Source: an uncultured Planctomycetaceae bacterium (GTDB lineage Bacteria; Planctomycetota; Planctomycetia; Pirellulales; Pirellulaceae). Taken from it: 35,401 nt of DNA. The position numbers were made by a program, and so were the translations under genes. Shown here piece after piece: positions 1 to 27,926 of the stretch; the first letter of the stretch is position 1; every line of letters begins with the position of its first letter. The notes beneath the pieces are model-generated. The model made no database searches and had not been told where the DNA came from. It saw nothing but the letters and a program-made list of their open reading frames with translations. The stretch covers positions 1 to 35,401 of the forward strand of contig CAIYOB010000247.1 of NCBI GenBank assembly GCA_903927685.1. The letters run 5' to 3'.

Positions 1-27
1 GCTCGCTGCACTCGACCCCAGGCACCC
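1..27. repeat. Right half of palindromic intergenic repeat (copy 1, cut by window edge)
   Basis: The first 27 bases match the right half of the complete element at 27780-27911 (around 27866-27892) with one substitution. They include the outer-arm sequence CTCGACCCCAGGCACCC. The left half lies outside the window. The match is seen directly. That it belongs to one family with the copies at 2320-2429 and 27780-27911 is an inference from shared arm sequence. Confidence 0.75.
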
Positions 28-43
28 CCGCATTTAGCGGGGG
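25..43. terminator. Perfect 7-bp GC hairpin, possible terminator
   Basis: CCCCCGC (25-31) and GCGGGGG (37-43) pair perfectly around the loop ATTTA. No T-tract follows on either strand, so it is not a textbook intrinsic terminator. It could end transcription from a gene left of the window or be part of the adjoining repeat. The pairing is seen; the function is a guess. Confidence 0.35.
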
Positions 44-206
44 CAACGGCTCGACGGCCATGCGCGACTTCGGAGACCCGTGGGGCCGTCTCGCGACCCC
101 GAGCAGAAACCGTTCGCCAGTCGTTGGCTCGCGGACAGCGAATCGGTAGAGTAACGCGTGAGCCGTAGCGGGTGAACCACTGTCGCCATGAATGGGGTCA
201 ACCACG

Positions 207-2261
207 ATGTTGCGTTTGCTGACGATTGTCTGGTGTTTGAGTGGCAGCGTGCCGGCGAGCGCTGTGGCGCCGCAAGAAACTGCGCAGGCGGTCGAGACGG
301 CCGCCAACCTGCTGCCGAATTCGTCGTTTGAACAGGGCGGGACCGGCGGTGTCCCTGGTTGGAAGTCGCGGGCGTGGAGCGGCGAAGACGCGGCCCGCTG
401 GACCGTCGACGCGCCGGGCAGGAGCGGCCGGCAGTGCCTGTCGATCGGGTCCGAGCAAGGGACGGATGCCGCCTGGACGGCGACGGTGACGGTCCAGCCG
501 AACACGTTCTACCGGCTGTCCGGCTGGCTCAAGACCCGCAACATCCGGGGCGCGGTCGGCGCGCTGCTGAACATCCAGAACATGCAGCACGTCCGCACCC
601 CGCGGGTGACCGGCAGTGCGGAGTGGACCCGCGTGTCGACGGTGTTTCGGACGGGCGAAGCGACCGAACTGGAAATCAACTGCCTGTTCGGAGGCTGGGG
701 ACAGGCGACGGGACAAGCCTGGTACGACGACGTGGTCCTGGAACGCGTGGCCGACGCGGCGGATGGCCAGGAGGCGATCGTGACGATTGCCGCGGACGCA
801 GCTGGGGCGTCCTACAGTCCGCTGTTGTTCGGCGGATTCATCGAACACTTCCACGACCAGATCTACGGCGGTTTGTTCGACCCCGGCTCACCGCTGTCCG
901 ACGAGTTCGGCTTTCGCACCGACGTGATTGCAGCGTTGAAGGAACTGAGACTGTCCGTCGTGCGCTGGCCCGGCGGCTGTTTCGCCAGCGGCTATCACTG
1001 GCGCGACGGCGTCGGTCCGGACCGCCAGTTGGTCGAGGATCCGGTCTGGGGCGTCGCGGACCCGAACACGTTCGGCACGGCCGAGTTCGTCGCCTGGTGC
1101 CGGCGGGTCGGGTGCGAACCGTACATCTGCACAAACGCCGGGAACGGAACGCCTGAGGAGATGAAAGACTGGGTCGAGTACTGCAATCGAGCGGACGGAG
1201 GGGCCGCCGGGCTGCGCCGCGCGGACCAGCACCTCGCCCCGCTGAACGTCCGCTATTGGAGCATCGGCAACGAGAACTGGGGCGGGCATGAAATCGGCGT
1301 CAGGACTCCGGACGAATGGGGACCGCTGGTGCTCACGTCGGCCGAAAAGATGCGGGCCGTCGATCCCCACCTGGTCCTGCTGGCGGCCGCGACCGCGAGT
1401 CGGGATTGGACCCTGCCTTTGTTGCAGACGGCGGGCCGGCAACTCGATTACGTGGCCATTCACGAGTACTGGCTGCCTTGCTGGGGCGAGAATCTGACGC
1501 CCGATTACTTGACGTGCATCATGGCGTCCGAAGGGCCCGAGGCGACGATTCGCCGAGTGATCGATTTGCTGGACGAAGCCGGCCACCGCGGTCGGATCAA
1601 GATCGCCTTTGACGAATGGAACCTGCGCGGCTGGCACCATCCGGGATTTCCCCGCAAGCAGGTCAGCGACCGCAGCGATCCGGCCGTGGCGGACCTGATC
1701 CAGGCCCGCGCCAAAAACGCTCTCGCTGCACAGTACACGCTGGCCGATGCGTTGTTCTCGGCGTCGTTCCTGAACGCCTGCCTGCGGCACGCCGCGGATG
1801 TCGGCATGGCGAACATCGCCCCGATCGTGAACACGCGGGGGCCGTTGTACGTGCATCCCCAGGGCCTCGTCAAACGGACCACGTTCCATGTCCTGGCGAT
1901 GTATGCCAACCTGCTGGGCGAGCGAGTCGTCCCCACGGAGATAGCCAGCGCGCCTTTGCAGCACGCTGGCCGGAGCATCGCAGCCATCGATGCACTCGCC
2001 ACCTGCGATGCCGCCGGGCGCCGCTGGCGGATCGTGCTGCTGAACCGGCAGCCTGCCGAGCCGCTGCGGTGCGGGCTGCAACTGGCCGGCCAGCCGCTGC
2101 AGGGGACGTACCTCGCAACGCAACTGGCTGGCGATTCGCCGGACGCGTACAACGACATCGCCCGGCCAGATCGAGTCGTCCCCCAGCGAGTGGAACTTAC
2201 GGTGGCGGACGGCCAAGTCGTGCTGCCGCCGCATTCCGTGACGATCCTGGAAATCCCCTGA
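207..2261 (+). CDS. Secreted GH51 alpha-L-arabinofuranosidase with N-terminal carbohydrate-binding-like domain
   Basis: This enzyme probably removes terminal alpha-L-arabinofuranosyl residues from arabinan or arabinoxylan outside the cytoplasm (retaining family GH51). The start at 207 gives a clean signal peptide (MLRLLTIVW...PASA); an in-frame ATG at 192 adds five residues. Residues about 35-180 form a jelly-roll region resembling CBM4_9, opening with NLLPNSSFEQ and ending with WYDDVVLERV. The catalytic barrel follows, with the acid/base glutamate in IGNENWG (E356, counting from 207) and the nucleophile glutamate in FDEWN (E470). A C-terminal beta domain ends the protein at 684 aa, longer than the roughly 500 aa of cytoplasmic GH51 enzymes because of the added module. 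It stands alone on the plus strand, convergent with the oxidoreductase gene. A GH127 enzyme at the other end of the window could act on related arabinose-containing glycans. Family assignment is strong; the exact substrate is unknown. Confidence 0.9.
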   Translation: MLRLLTIVWCLSGSVPASAVAPQETAQAVETAANLLPNSSFEQGGTGGVPGWKSRAWSGEDAARWTVDAPGRSGRQCLSIGSEQGTDAAWTATVTVQPNTFYRLSGWLKTRNIRGAVGALLNIQNMQHVRTPRVTGSAEWTRVSTVFRTGEATELEINCLFGGWGQATGQAWYDDVVLERVADAADGQEAIVTIAADAAGASYSPLLFGGFIEHFHDQIYGGLFDPGSPLSDEFGFRTDVIAALKELRLSVVRWPGGCFASGYHWRDGVGPDRQLVEDPVWGVADPNTFGTAEFVAWCRRVGCEPYICTNAGNGTPEEMKDWVEYCNRADGGAAGLRRADQHLAPLNVRYWSIGNENWGGHEIGVRTPDEWGPLVLTSAEKMRAVDPHLVLLAAATASRDWTLPLLQTAGRQLDYVAIHEYWLPCWGENLTPDYLTCIMASEGPEATIRRVIDLLDEAGHRGRIKIAFDEWNLRGWHHPGFPRKQVSDRSDPAVADLIQARAKNALAAQYTLADALFSASFLNACLRHAADVGMANIAPIVNTRGPLYVHPQGLVKRTTFHVLAMYANLLGERVVPTEIASAPLQHAGRSIAAIDALATCDAAGRRWRIVLLNRQPAEPLRCGLQLAGQPLQGTYLATQLAGDSPDAYNDIARPDRVVPQRVELTVADGQVVLPPHSVTILEIP

Positions 2262-2319
2262 CACCCACCGTCACGGATTTGTCCGGACGAAGTCTGACAG
2301 CCCGTCAAGGTTAAGGATT

Positions 2320-2429
2320 GGGGTGCCTGGGGTCGAGTGCAGCGAGCCCCCAGCGGCGAGCCCCCAGCGGCAAGAACGAGAAGAGCTGGGGGCTCGCCGC
2401 TCGTACCTCGCGGCTCGACCCCAGCCACC
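2320..2429. repeat. Palindromic intergenic repeat (copy 2, with internal 14-bp duplication)
   Basis: Outer arms are GGGGTGCCTGGGGTCGAG (2320-2337) and its near-complement at 2414-2429 with one mismatch. The inner arm CGAGCCCCCAG pairs with CTGGGGGCTCG at 2386-2396. The left inner arm is duplicated in tandem: CGAGCCCCCAGCGG occurs at 2343-2356 and again at 2357-2370. The element sits between two convergent genes, so it could serve both as a bidirectional terminator. All pairings are seen directly. Confidence 0.8.
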
Positions 2430-2482
2430 AACTCCAAGGCTCCGCGTTGACAAACCACCAGCCGGCCGCGGGCCGTGCCCGG

Positions 2483-3895
2483 TCAGATCTCCGTCCAGTT
2501 GCCGGGGACCGGCGCGGGGTAGCGGCCTGCGGCGTCGGCCTGGACGGGCGCGGGACTGTCGGTGGTCAGGCCGTCGACGTGGGCGCAGAACTGAAACGTG
2601 GAGGCCATCGCTTCGTCCCAAGTCACGACCTTGCCGGTGTGCACGGCCGCTCGGCCCATGATCGCTCCCAGGTTCGACAGCGCGGCGCGGCGGGCCTCGT
2701 TGTGCGGCCGGTCGTTGCGGATCGCGCTCAACAGCACGTCCCATTCGGCCTGCCAGGGATTGACCGTCTCGCGTTCGGCCTTCCACGAGATTCTGTTCTC
2801 GTCCAGGTGCTGGTCCTGGCTGATCCAGCAGGTCGGCGCGTGGACGTTGCCGGAGAACTTGGCGGCGCACTTGGTGCCGTGCACAAACGTGGCAAAATCG
2901 TTGAAGCAATTGGGAATGTAGCGGCCGGTGACCATCGCCTTGGTGCCGTCGGCGAACGTGTATTCAATCGAATAGCTGTCCAGGTTCTGGCTGCAGTCCG
3001 TGCTGCCCGCATAGCGGCCGCCCACGCCGTGCGCCGCCACGGGCCACGCATCCTTGATCCAGAAGCACTCGTCGATCTGGTGGATCATCAACTCGATGAA
3101 GATCCCGCCCGAGGACCACAGGAACTGGTAGGGGTGGCCGGGGCTGAGTTGCCACAGCAGTTCGTTTTCCGTGCGCGAGAACGGGCCCATGCGATAGCCG
3201 GGATCCATGCGGTAGGCCCGAATCAGTTGGACGTCGCCCAGCGCCCCGTCGCGGATCCGCTGGATCAAGGCTTGCCGGGCGGACGAATGGCGAGCCATCA
3301 GGCCGGCGGCGATCTTGAGGTTCTTCTTCTCCGCTGCTTCGCCGGCCCGCAGGATCCGCTGGATGCCGCCCGGGTCGGCGGCAAAGTCCTTTTCCATGAA
3401 CACATGGACGCCCTTCTCGATCGCGTATTCCAAGTGCGGTCCGCGGAACGCCGCGTGGGTGGTCAGCATCGCGATATCACCGGGACGCAGACAGTCGATG
3501 GCATGCCGGTAGGCGTCGAATCCTTGAAAGCGGCGTTCTTCGGGGACATCGACGTTGTCGCCCAGCAGCTTGGTCAGCGCGGCATGGCATTGTTTCAGGC
3601 GATCGGCCCGCAGATCCGCCAACGCCACCAGCTTGACCGGCCCGCGGGCGCCCGAATCCCGTTCCCGCTTGGCGCCGGCTTCGTCGCCCAGGACCAGTCC
3701 CCCGGCGGCCATCGCGTTGGCCACTGCCCCGCTGCCGCGGCCTCCGCACCCGATCAGCGCCAGCTGGATCGTGTTCTCTTCGGCCGCATGGACCGCGGGC
3801 ACCTGCCAGCCGGCCAGCGCCGTAAGCGCCGTGACTTGAGCGGTGCTCTTGATGAACTCACGGCGCGGCATCCCGTTCTTCTGCGGTTGGGTCAT
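2483..3895 (-). CDS. Gfo/Idh/MocA family oxidoreductase, Tat-exported
   Basis: This is a NAD(P)-dependent oxidoreductase of the Gfo/Idh/MocA family, usually acting on sugars, inositols or glycosidic substrates. The start at 3895 was chosen because AGGAG lies about 10 bases upstream; the longer frame to 3952 has a proline-rich, uncharacteristic extension. The 470-residue protein opens with a twin-arginine signal (MPRREFIKS followed by a hydrophobic stretch ending VPAVHA). The Rossmann glycine motif IGCGGRGSG lies near residue 45, and the family's lysine is in FMEKDFAADPGG near residue 135-140. The C-terminal alpha/beta domain contains GGIFIELMIHQID, typical of the exported planctomycete subgroup. 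The next gene upstream on this strand is a kinase 142 bp away; they are probably separate units. The substrate cannot be read from sequence; proximity to a GH51 gene suggests sugar metabolism. Confidence 0.9.
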   Translation of the reverse strand: MTQPQKNGMPRREFIKSTAQVTALTALAGWQVPAVHAAEENTIQLALIGCGGRGSGAVANAMAAGGLVLGDEAGAKRERDSGARGPVKLVALADLRADRLKQCHAALTKLLGDNVDVPEERRFQGFDAYRHAIDCLRPGDIAMLTTHAAFRGPHLEYAIEKGVHVFMEKDFAADPGGIQRILRAGEAAEKKNLKIAAGLMARHSSARQALIQRIRDGALGDVQLIRAYRMDPGYRMGPFSRTENELLWQLSPGHPYQFLWSSGGIFIELMIHQIDECFWIKDAWPVAAHGVGGRYAGSTDCSQNLDSYSIEYTFADGTKAMVTGRYIPNCFNDFATFVHGTKCAAKFSGNVHAPTCWISQDQHLDENRISWKAERETVNPWQAEWDVLLSAIRNDRPHNEARRAALSNLGAIMGRAAVHTGKVVTWDEAMASTFQFCAHVDGLTTDSPAPVQADAAGRYPAPVPGNWTEI

Positions 3896-4037
3896 GGCGA
3901 TCGAATCTCCTGGAAAGGGGGGTGGGGGCAGGCGGCGTGCGGCGGCAGTCACCGCGACGTCGTTCTACGGCGACGCCCTTCCTAGCATATTCGGCCGCGA
4001 GTTGCAAACAGGCTGCGTGGTGTGGGCCGGGTGCGGC

Positions 4038-7181
<3,144 letters not shown>

Positions 7182-7504
7182 GGGGGGGGAGGGTTCCAAA
7201 CGGCGTTTCAGGACGTGCTCCGATGGCTCGCGAACCACAGCCTGAACGCCAGACGGCTCGTGACAGATCACAATCGCACTATGAGTACCACTTTTGCCAT
7301 TTTAATGAAACCCCTGACCCCGAAAAGGAAGCTCGCTCGGGGATGGCTAACTGAGGTGTTTACCCCATGTCAAAATGAGTAGATCGCCCGATATCGTCAT
7401 ACTGGACAACCCCTTACCATCATGGATTGACGAGGGGACGCAGGCTCGATATTGACGATCGAACACGTCCTGGGAGGACAATGGGAGGCAGGAGGGTAAG
7501 ACGG
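7182..7504. promoter_or_regulatory. Divergent intergenic region between the soluble kinase and the kinase array
   Basis: This stretch should hold the promoters of both divergent units. It is locally less GC-rich at 7280-7325. On the plus strand, TTGACG (7427-7432) and GATATT (7448-7453) resemble -35 and -10 boxes with a short 15-base spacer. CGATATCGTC (7389-7398) and CGATATTGAC (7447-7456) form an imperfect direct repeat, and the first contains the perfect palindrome CGATATCG. These could be operator half-sites. AGGAGG at 7490-7495 is the likely ribosome-binding site for kinase A. Box matches are weak and the promoter role is inferred from position. Confidence 0.4.
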
Positions 7505-14943
<7,439 letters not shown>

Positions 14944-14980
14944 TGGTCCATTCCGCACCGGACCGCAGGAGACAGCGACC

Positions 14981-21279
<6,299 letters not shown>

Positions 21280-21299
21280 GGTTCGCTTGCCAGGAACCA

Positions 21300-21338
21300 G
21301 GAATTGGCGGCGGAATTGGCGCCCCACAGGAATTGGCG
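21300..21338. repeat. Three direct copies of GGAATTGGCG between kinase D and the lipoprotein gene
   Basis: GGAATTGGCG occurs at 21300-21309, 21312-21321 and 21329-21338 in the 249 bp spacer before the solute-binding protein gene. Spacing is irregular (2 and 7 bases). The copies could be a regulator binding array or a small repeat of no function. A TAGAAT box at 21371-21376 resembles a -10 element, but no good -35 is visible. Confidence 0.5.
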
Positions 21339-21528
21339 GTGGACCTGTCCCCACCGGTGCCGCGGGCGGGTAGAATACGAAACGCCCGTGTCGGTTCGTT
21401 GCCGAGGCCGGACAACCCGGCTCCACCCGCACGCGGCCGGATGGGGACCATGAAAGTGCGTAACTGCGAAGCCCGGGGTGCCGGCCCCGTCGCGGAGCCG
21501 GTCCGATCGCCGACTCGGAGACAGATAC

Positions 21529-22552
21529 ATGGTGGCTGCAGGACAGGGCATGCAAGTAACGCAACCGCGGGCGGTTGCTGGGCCAGCCCAGCGCCCGGGC
21601 GGCTTTGTTTCCGCGCTGCTCCGCCTGACGGTGGTAGGGGTGTTCCTGCTCCTGCCGGGGTGCGGAAGGCCCGAGGCTCCCAGGCTCCGGATCGCCCTTA
21701 ACACGTGGCCCGCCTACGAACTGATTTACCTGGCCCAGGAGAAAGGCTACTTCCGCGACGCCGACGTGGACGTCCGCTTGCTGGAGTTCGGCTCGCTGGC
21801 GGACGCCCGGCGGGCCTACGAATTGGGGCGCGCCGACGCCTTGGCCACGACGATCGTCGAAGTTCTGATGGCCCGCGACGACGCCCCACGCGACCTGCGG
21901 ATCGTCCGCTTGTTCGACTTCTCCAGCGGCGCGGACATGCTGATCGCCAGGCCGGAGACGGCTTCGGTAGCCGATCTGCGTGGGAAACGTGTCGGCGTCG
22001 AACTGGCCTCGCTGGGCATTTTCATTCTGGCGCGAGCCCTGGAGCGGGAGGGCCTGACGCTGGCCGACGTGCACCCCGTCTCAGGAGACCAAAAGGCTCT
22101 CCGCGAAGGGCTGCTGGCGCAGGAATTGGATGCCGTGGTCACCTATGGCCCGGATGCCGTCGCAATCCTCCGCGCGCCGGGGTTTCACGTGGTGTTTTCC
22201 AGTCGCCAGATTCCCGGCGAAGTCGCGGATGTGCTGGCCATCGACGCAGAGATCCTCCGGCAGCATCCCGCCCAGGTGCAGGCCTTTCTCGAGGGGCTCG
22301 ACCGCGCGTTTGCTTACCTGCGGCAGCAGCCCGAGGAAGCTACTCGGATCATGGCGGACCGGGAAGGACTCTCGCCGCAAGAGTTCCGGGAACTGCTGAC
22401 CGAAGGCATGACACTGGTCGCGCCCGGCGAACAGGCCCAGTACCTTCGCCCGGGAGGGCCGCTGCAGAAGACCGTTCAAGACGCCGCTCGAGCCCTGCGC
22501 GACGTCCAACTGATCTCCTCCCGTCCCGAGGTCCTGGATTGCTTCCACTTCG

Positions 22553-22563
<11 letters not shown>
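21529..22563 (+). CDS. Periplasmic solute-binding lipoprotein (NMT1/ThiY/SsuA-like)
   Basis: This is a type-2 periplasmic binding protein of the kind that delivers pyrimidine precursors, sulfonates or nitrate-like ligands to ABC importers. The start at 21529 has GGAGA eight bases upstream; a GTG at 21478 is possible but less likely. The 344-aa protein has a lipoprotein signal with lipobox LLPGC (C45), then RIALNTWPAYELIYLAQEKG, the typical opening strand and helix of the family, and LRGKRVGVELASLG in the second half of lobe 1. No permease or ATPase gene accompanies it. Instead its last 11 bases overlap the start of hybrid kinase E, which suggests that it acts as a ligand-binding subunit for signalling rather than transport. 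Family is clear; ligand and sensing role are inferred. Confidence 0.88.
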
Positions 22564-26491
<3,928 letters not shown>

Positions 26492-26504
26492 GACAGGAGA
26501 ACCA

Positions 26505-27776
26505 ATGAACGCTGATGCAACGGTTTCCAGCCCCGCCGTGATCCTGGTGGTGGATGATATGCCGGCCAATCTCCGGCTGCTGACCGAGGGGCTGCAGACC
26601 CGGGGTTACGAGGTCCGGCCGGTCCTGTCCGGCGAGGCCGCCCTGGCCGTGGCTCTGCGCGAGCCGCCCGACTTGGTCCTGCTGGATATCAACATGCCCG
26701 GCCTGAACGGCTACGAGACCTGCACGCGTCTGAAGCAGGAGGCCCGCCTGGCCGCGGTGCCCGTAATCTTCCTGAGCGCGATGCACGAGACCGTTGACAA
26801 GGTCAAGGGCTTTGAAGTCGGCGCCGTGGACTATGTCACCAAACCGTTTCGGCTCGAAGAGGTCGAGGCACGAGTCCGCACGCATCTGGAACTCGCCCGC
26901 CTGCGGCGGGAACTCGAACGGCACAGCGAACGGCTGGAATCCACCGTGGCGGACCGGACCCGCCAGTTGGCCGAGTCGCTCGTCCAACTGGCCGAATCGC
27001 AGGACCAGTTGGCCGAGGCCCACGCGCGGCTGGCCGTCCTGGATCAGGCCAAGAGCGATTTCCTGAGCCTGATCTCCCACGAGGTTCGGACGCCGCTGAA
27101 CGGGATCCTGGGCATCGCCGAGTTGCTGCTGCTTGATTGTCCCGAAGACACGGCTGCCAAGTACGCGCCCTTGCTGGAACAGAGCCGCCGCCGGCTCGTG
27201 ACGCTGATTGAGGACGCCCTGTTATTGTCCGAGATCGGGGTGAACGCCGGGACCGGAGCCCGCCAGGCCAGCCGCTTGGAGTCGCTGTTGCAGGACGCCT
27301 GCCGCCAAGCGGCTCCGCTGGCCGACACCCTGTCGGTCCGGTTCGCGCCGGTGCCCGCTGACCTGGGAGACGTGCGAGGCTTGCCGGAGCATCTCGTGCG
27401 GGCCCTGCGGTCGCTGCTCGAGACGGCCGCCAAGTTCGCCCGGCCGGGCAGTGTCGTGCGGATCACCAAGGACGCCGCCCAGGAAGATGTCCGCTTGAAC
27501 ATCGACGTCGAAGGGCGCAGCATTCCGCCCGCGGCCCTGCCCCGGTTCTTTCAATTGCTGGGAATCGCCGATCCCCTGACCCCCGGCGGCGACTTGGGCC
27601 TGGCCCCGGCCGTGGCCGAACGCATCGTGACCCTGTACGGCGGTTCGGTGTCGATCGAGAACCTGGTGCCGCCCGGCATCCGCCTGGCCGTCCAGCTGAA
27701 GCCGCCGACCATGCCGGGCAGCCCCCGGCCGAATCCTGCCCGCGTTCCGTCAGCCGAGGCGCGCGACGCGGGCTAG
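26505..27776 (+). CDS. Protein F: REC-HisKA-HATPase protein with a degenerate ATP site
   Basis: The start at 26505 is preceded by AGGAGA, leaving four bases to the ATG; in-frame sequence further upstream belongs to kinase E. The 423-aa protein is cytoplasmic. It has an N-terminal receiver (VVDDMPANLR, D61 in LLDINMPGLNGYE, FLSAM, YVTKPF), a coiled coil (about 125-175, with repeated QLAES), and HisKA (H192 in ISHEVRTPLNGILG). The ATPase-like domain is eroded: the N-box reads LLETAAKF instead of LLxNAxKF, the G1 box reads VEGRSIPP instead of DTGxGIPP, and the G2 region is GGDLGLAP. ATP binding is therefore doubtful. As the last gene after E it may accept phosphate from the hybrid kinases. It has no DNA-binding domain. 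Domain order is certain; loss of catalysis is inferred from motif residues. Confidence 0.9.
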   Translation: MNADATVSSPAVILVVDDMPANLRLLTEGLQTRGYEVRPVLSGEAALAVALREPPDLVLLDINMPGLNGYETCTRLKQEARLAAVPVIFLSAMHETVDKVKGFEVGAVDYVTKPFRLEEVEARVRTHLELARLRRELERHSERLESTVADRTRQLAESLVQLAESQDQLAEAHARLAVLDQAKSDFLSLISHEVRTPLNGILGIAELLLLDCPEDTAAKYAPLLEQSRRRLVTLIEDALLLSEIGVNAGTGARQASRLESLLQDACRQAAPLADTLSVRFAPVPADLGDVRGLPEHLVRALRSLLETAAKFARPGSVVRITKDAAQEDVRLNIDVEGRSIPPAALPRFFQLLGIADPLTPGGDLGLAPAVAERIVTLYGGSVSIENLVPPGIRLAVQLKPPTMPGSPRPNPARVPSAEARDAG

Positions 27777-27779
27777 CGT

Positions 27780-27911
27780 GTTGTCCAAGCTAAGAAGTGG
27801 CGTTGGGTGCCTGGGGTCGAGCCACGAGGTACGAGTGGCGAGCCCCCAGTTCTTGCCACTGGGGGCTCGCTGTACTCGACCCCAGGCACCCCAACACTAA
27901 GCCTGGACAAC
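27780..27911. repeat. Palindromic intergenic repeat (copy 3, complete, 132 bp)
   Basis: This is a three-level inverted repeat. The outermost arms are 27780-27794 and 27897-27911 (13 of 15 match). The middle arms, GGGTGCCTGGGGTCGAG (27805-27821) and its exact complement (27875-27891), are 17 bp and perfect. The inner arms CGAGCCCCCAGT (27839-27850) and ACTGGGGGCTCG (27858-27869) are 12 bp and perfect around a 7-base loop. It lies exactly between two convergent genes. It could fold as a long hairpin in RNA from either strand and act as a bidirectional terminator, or be a non-coding mobile repeat (MITE- or REP-like). No transposase is nearby. Confidence 0.9.
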
Positions 27912-27926
27912 GCAATAGCGTGCCGT

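Noticed and set aside
2318..3985. 555-residue open frame on the plus strand
   Set aside because: Antisense to the Tat-exported oxidoreductase and starts inside the palindromic repeat.
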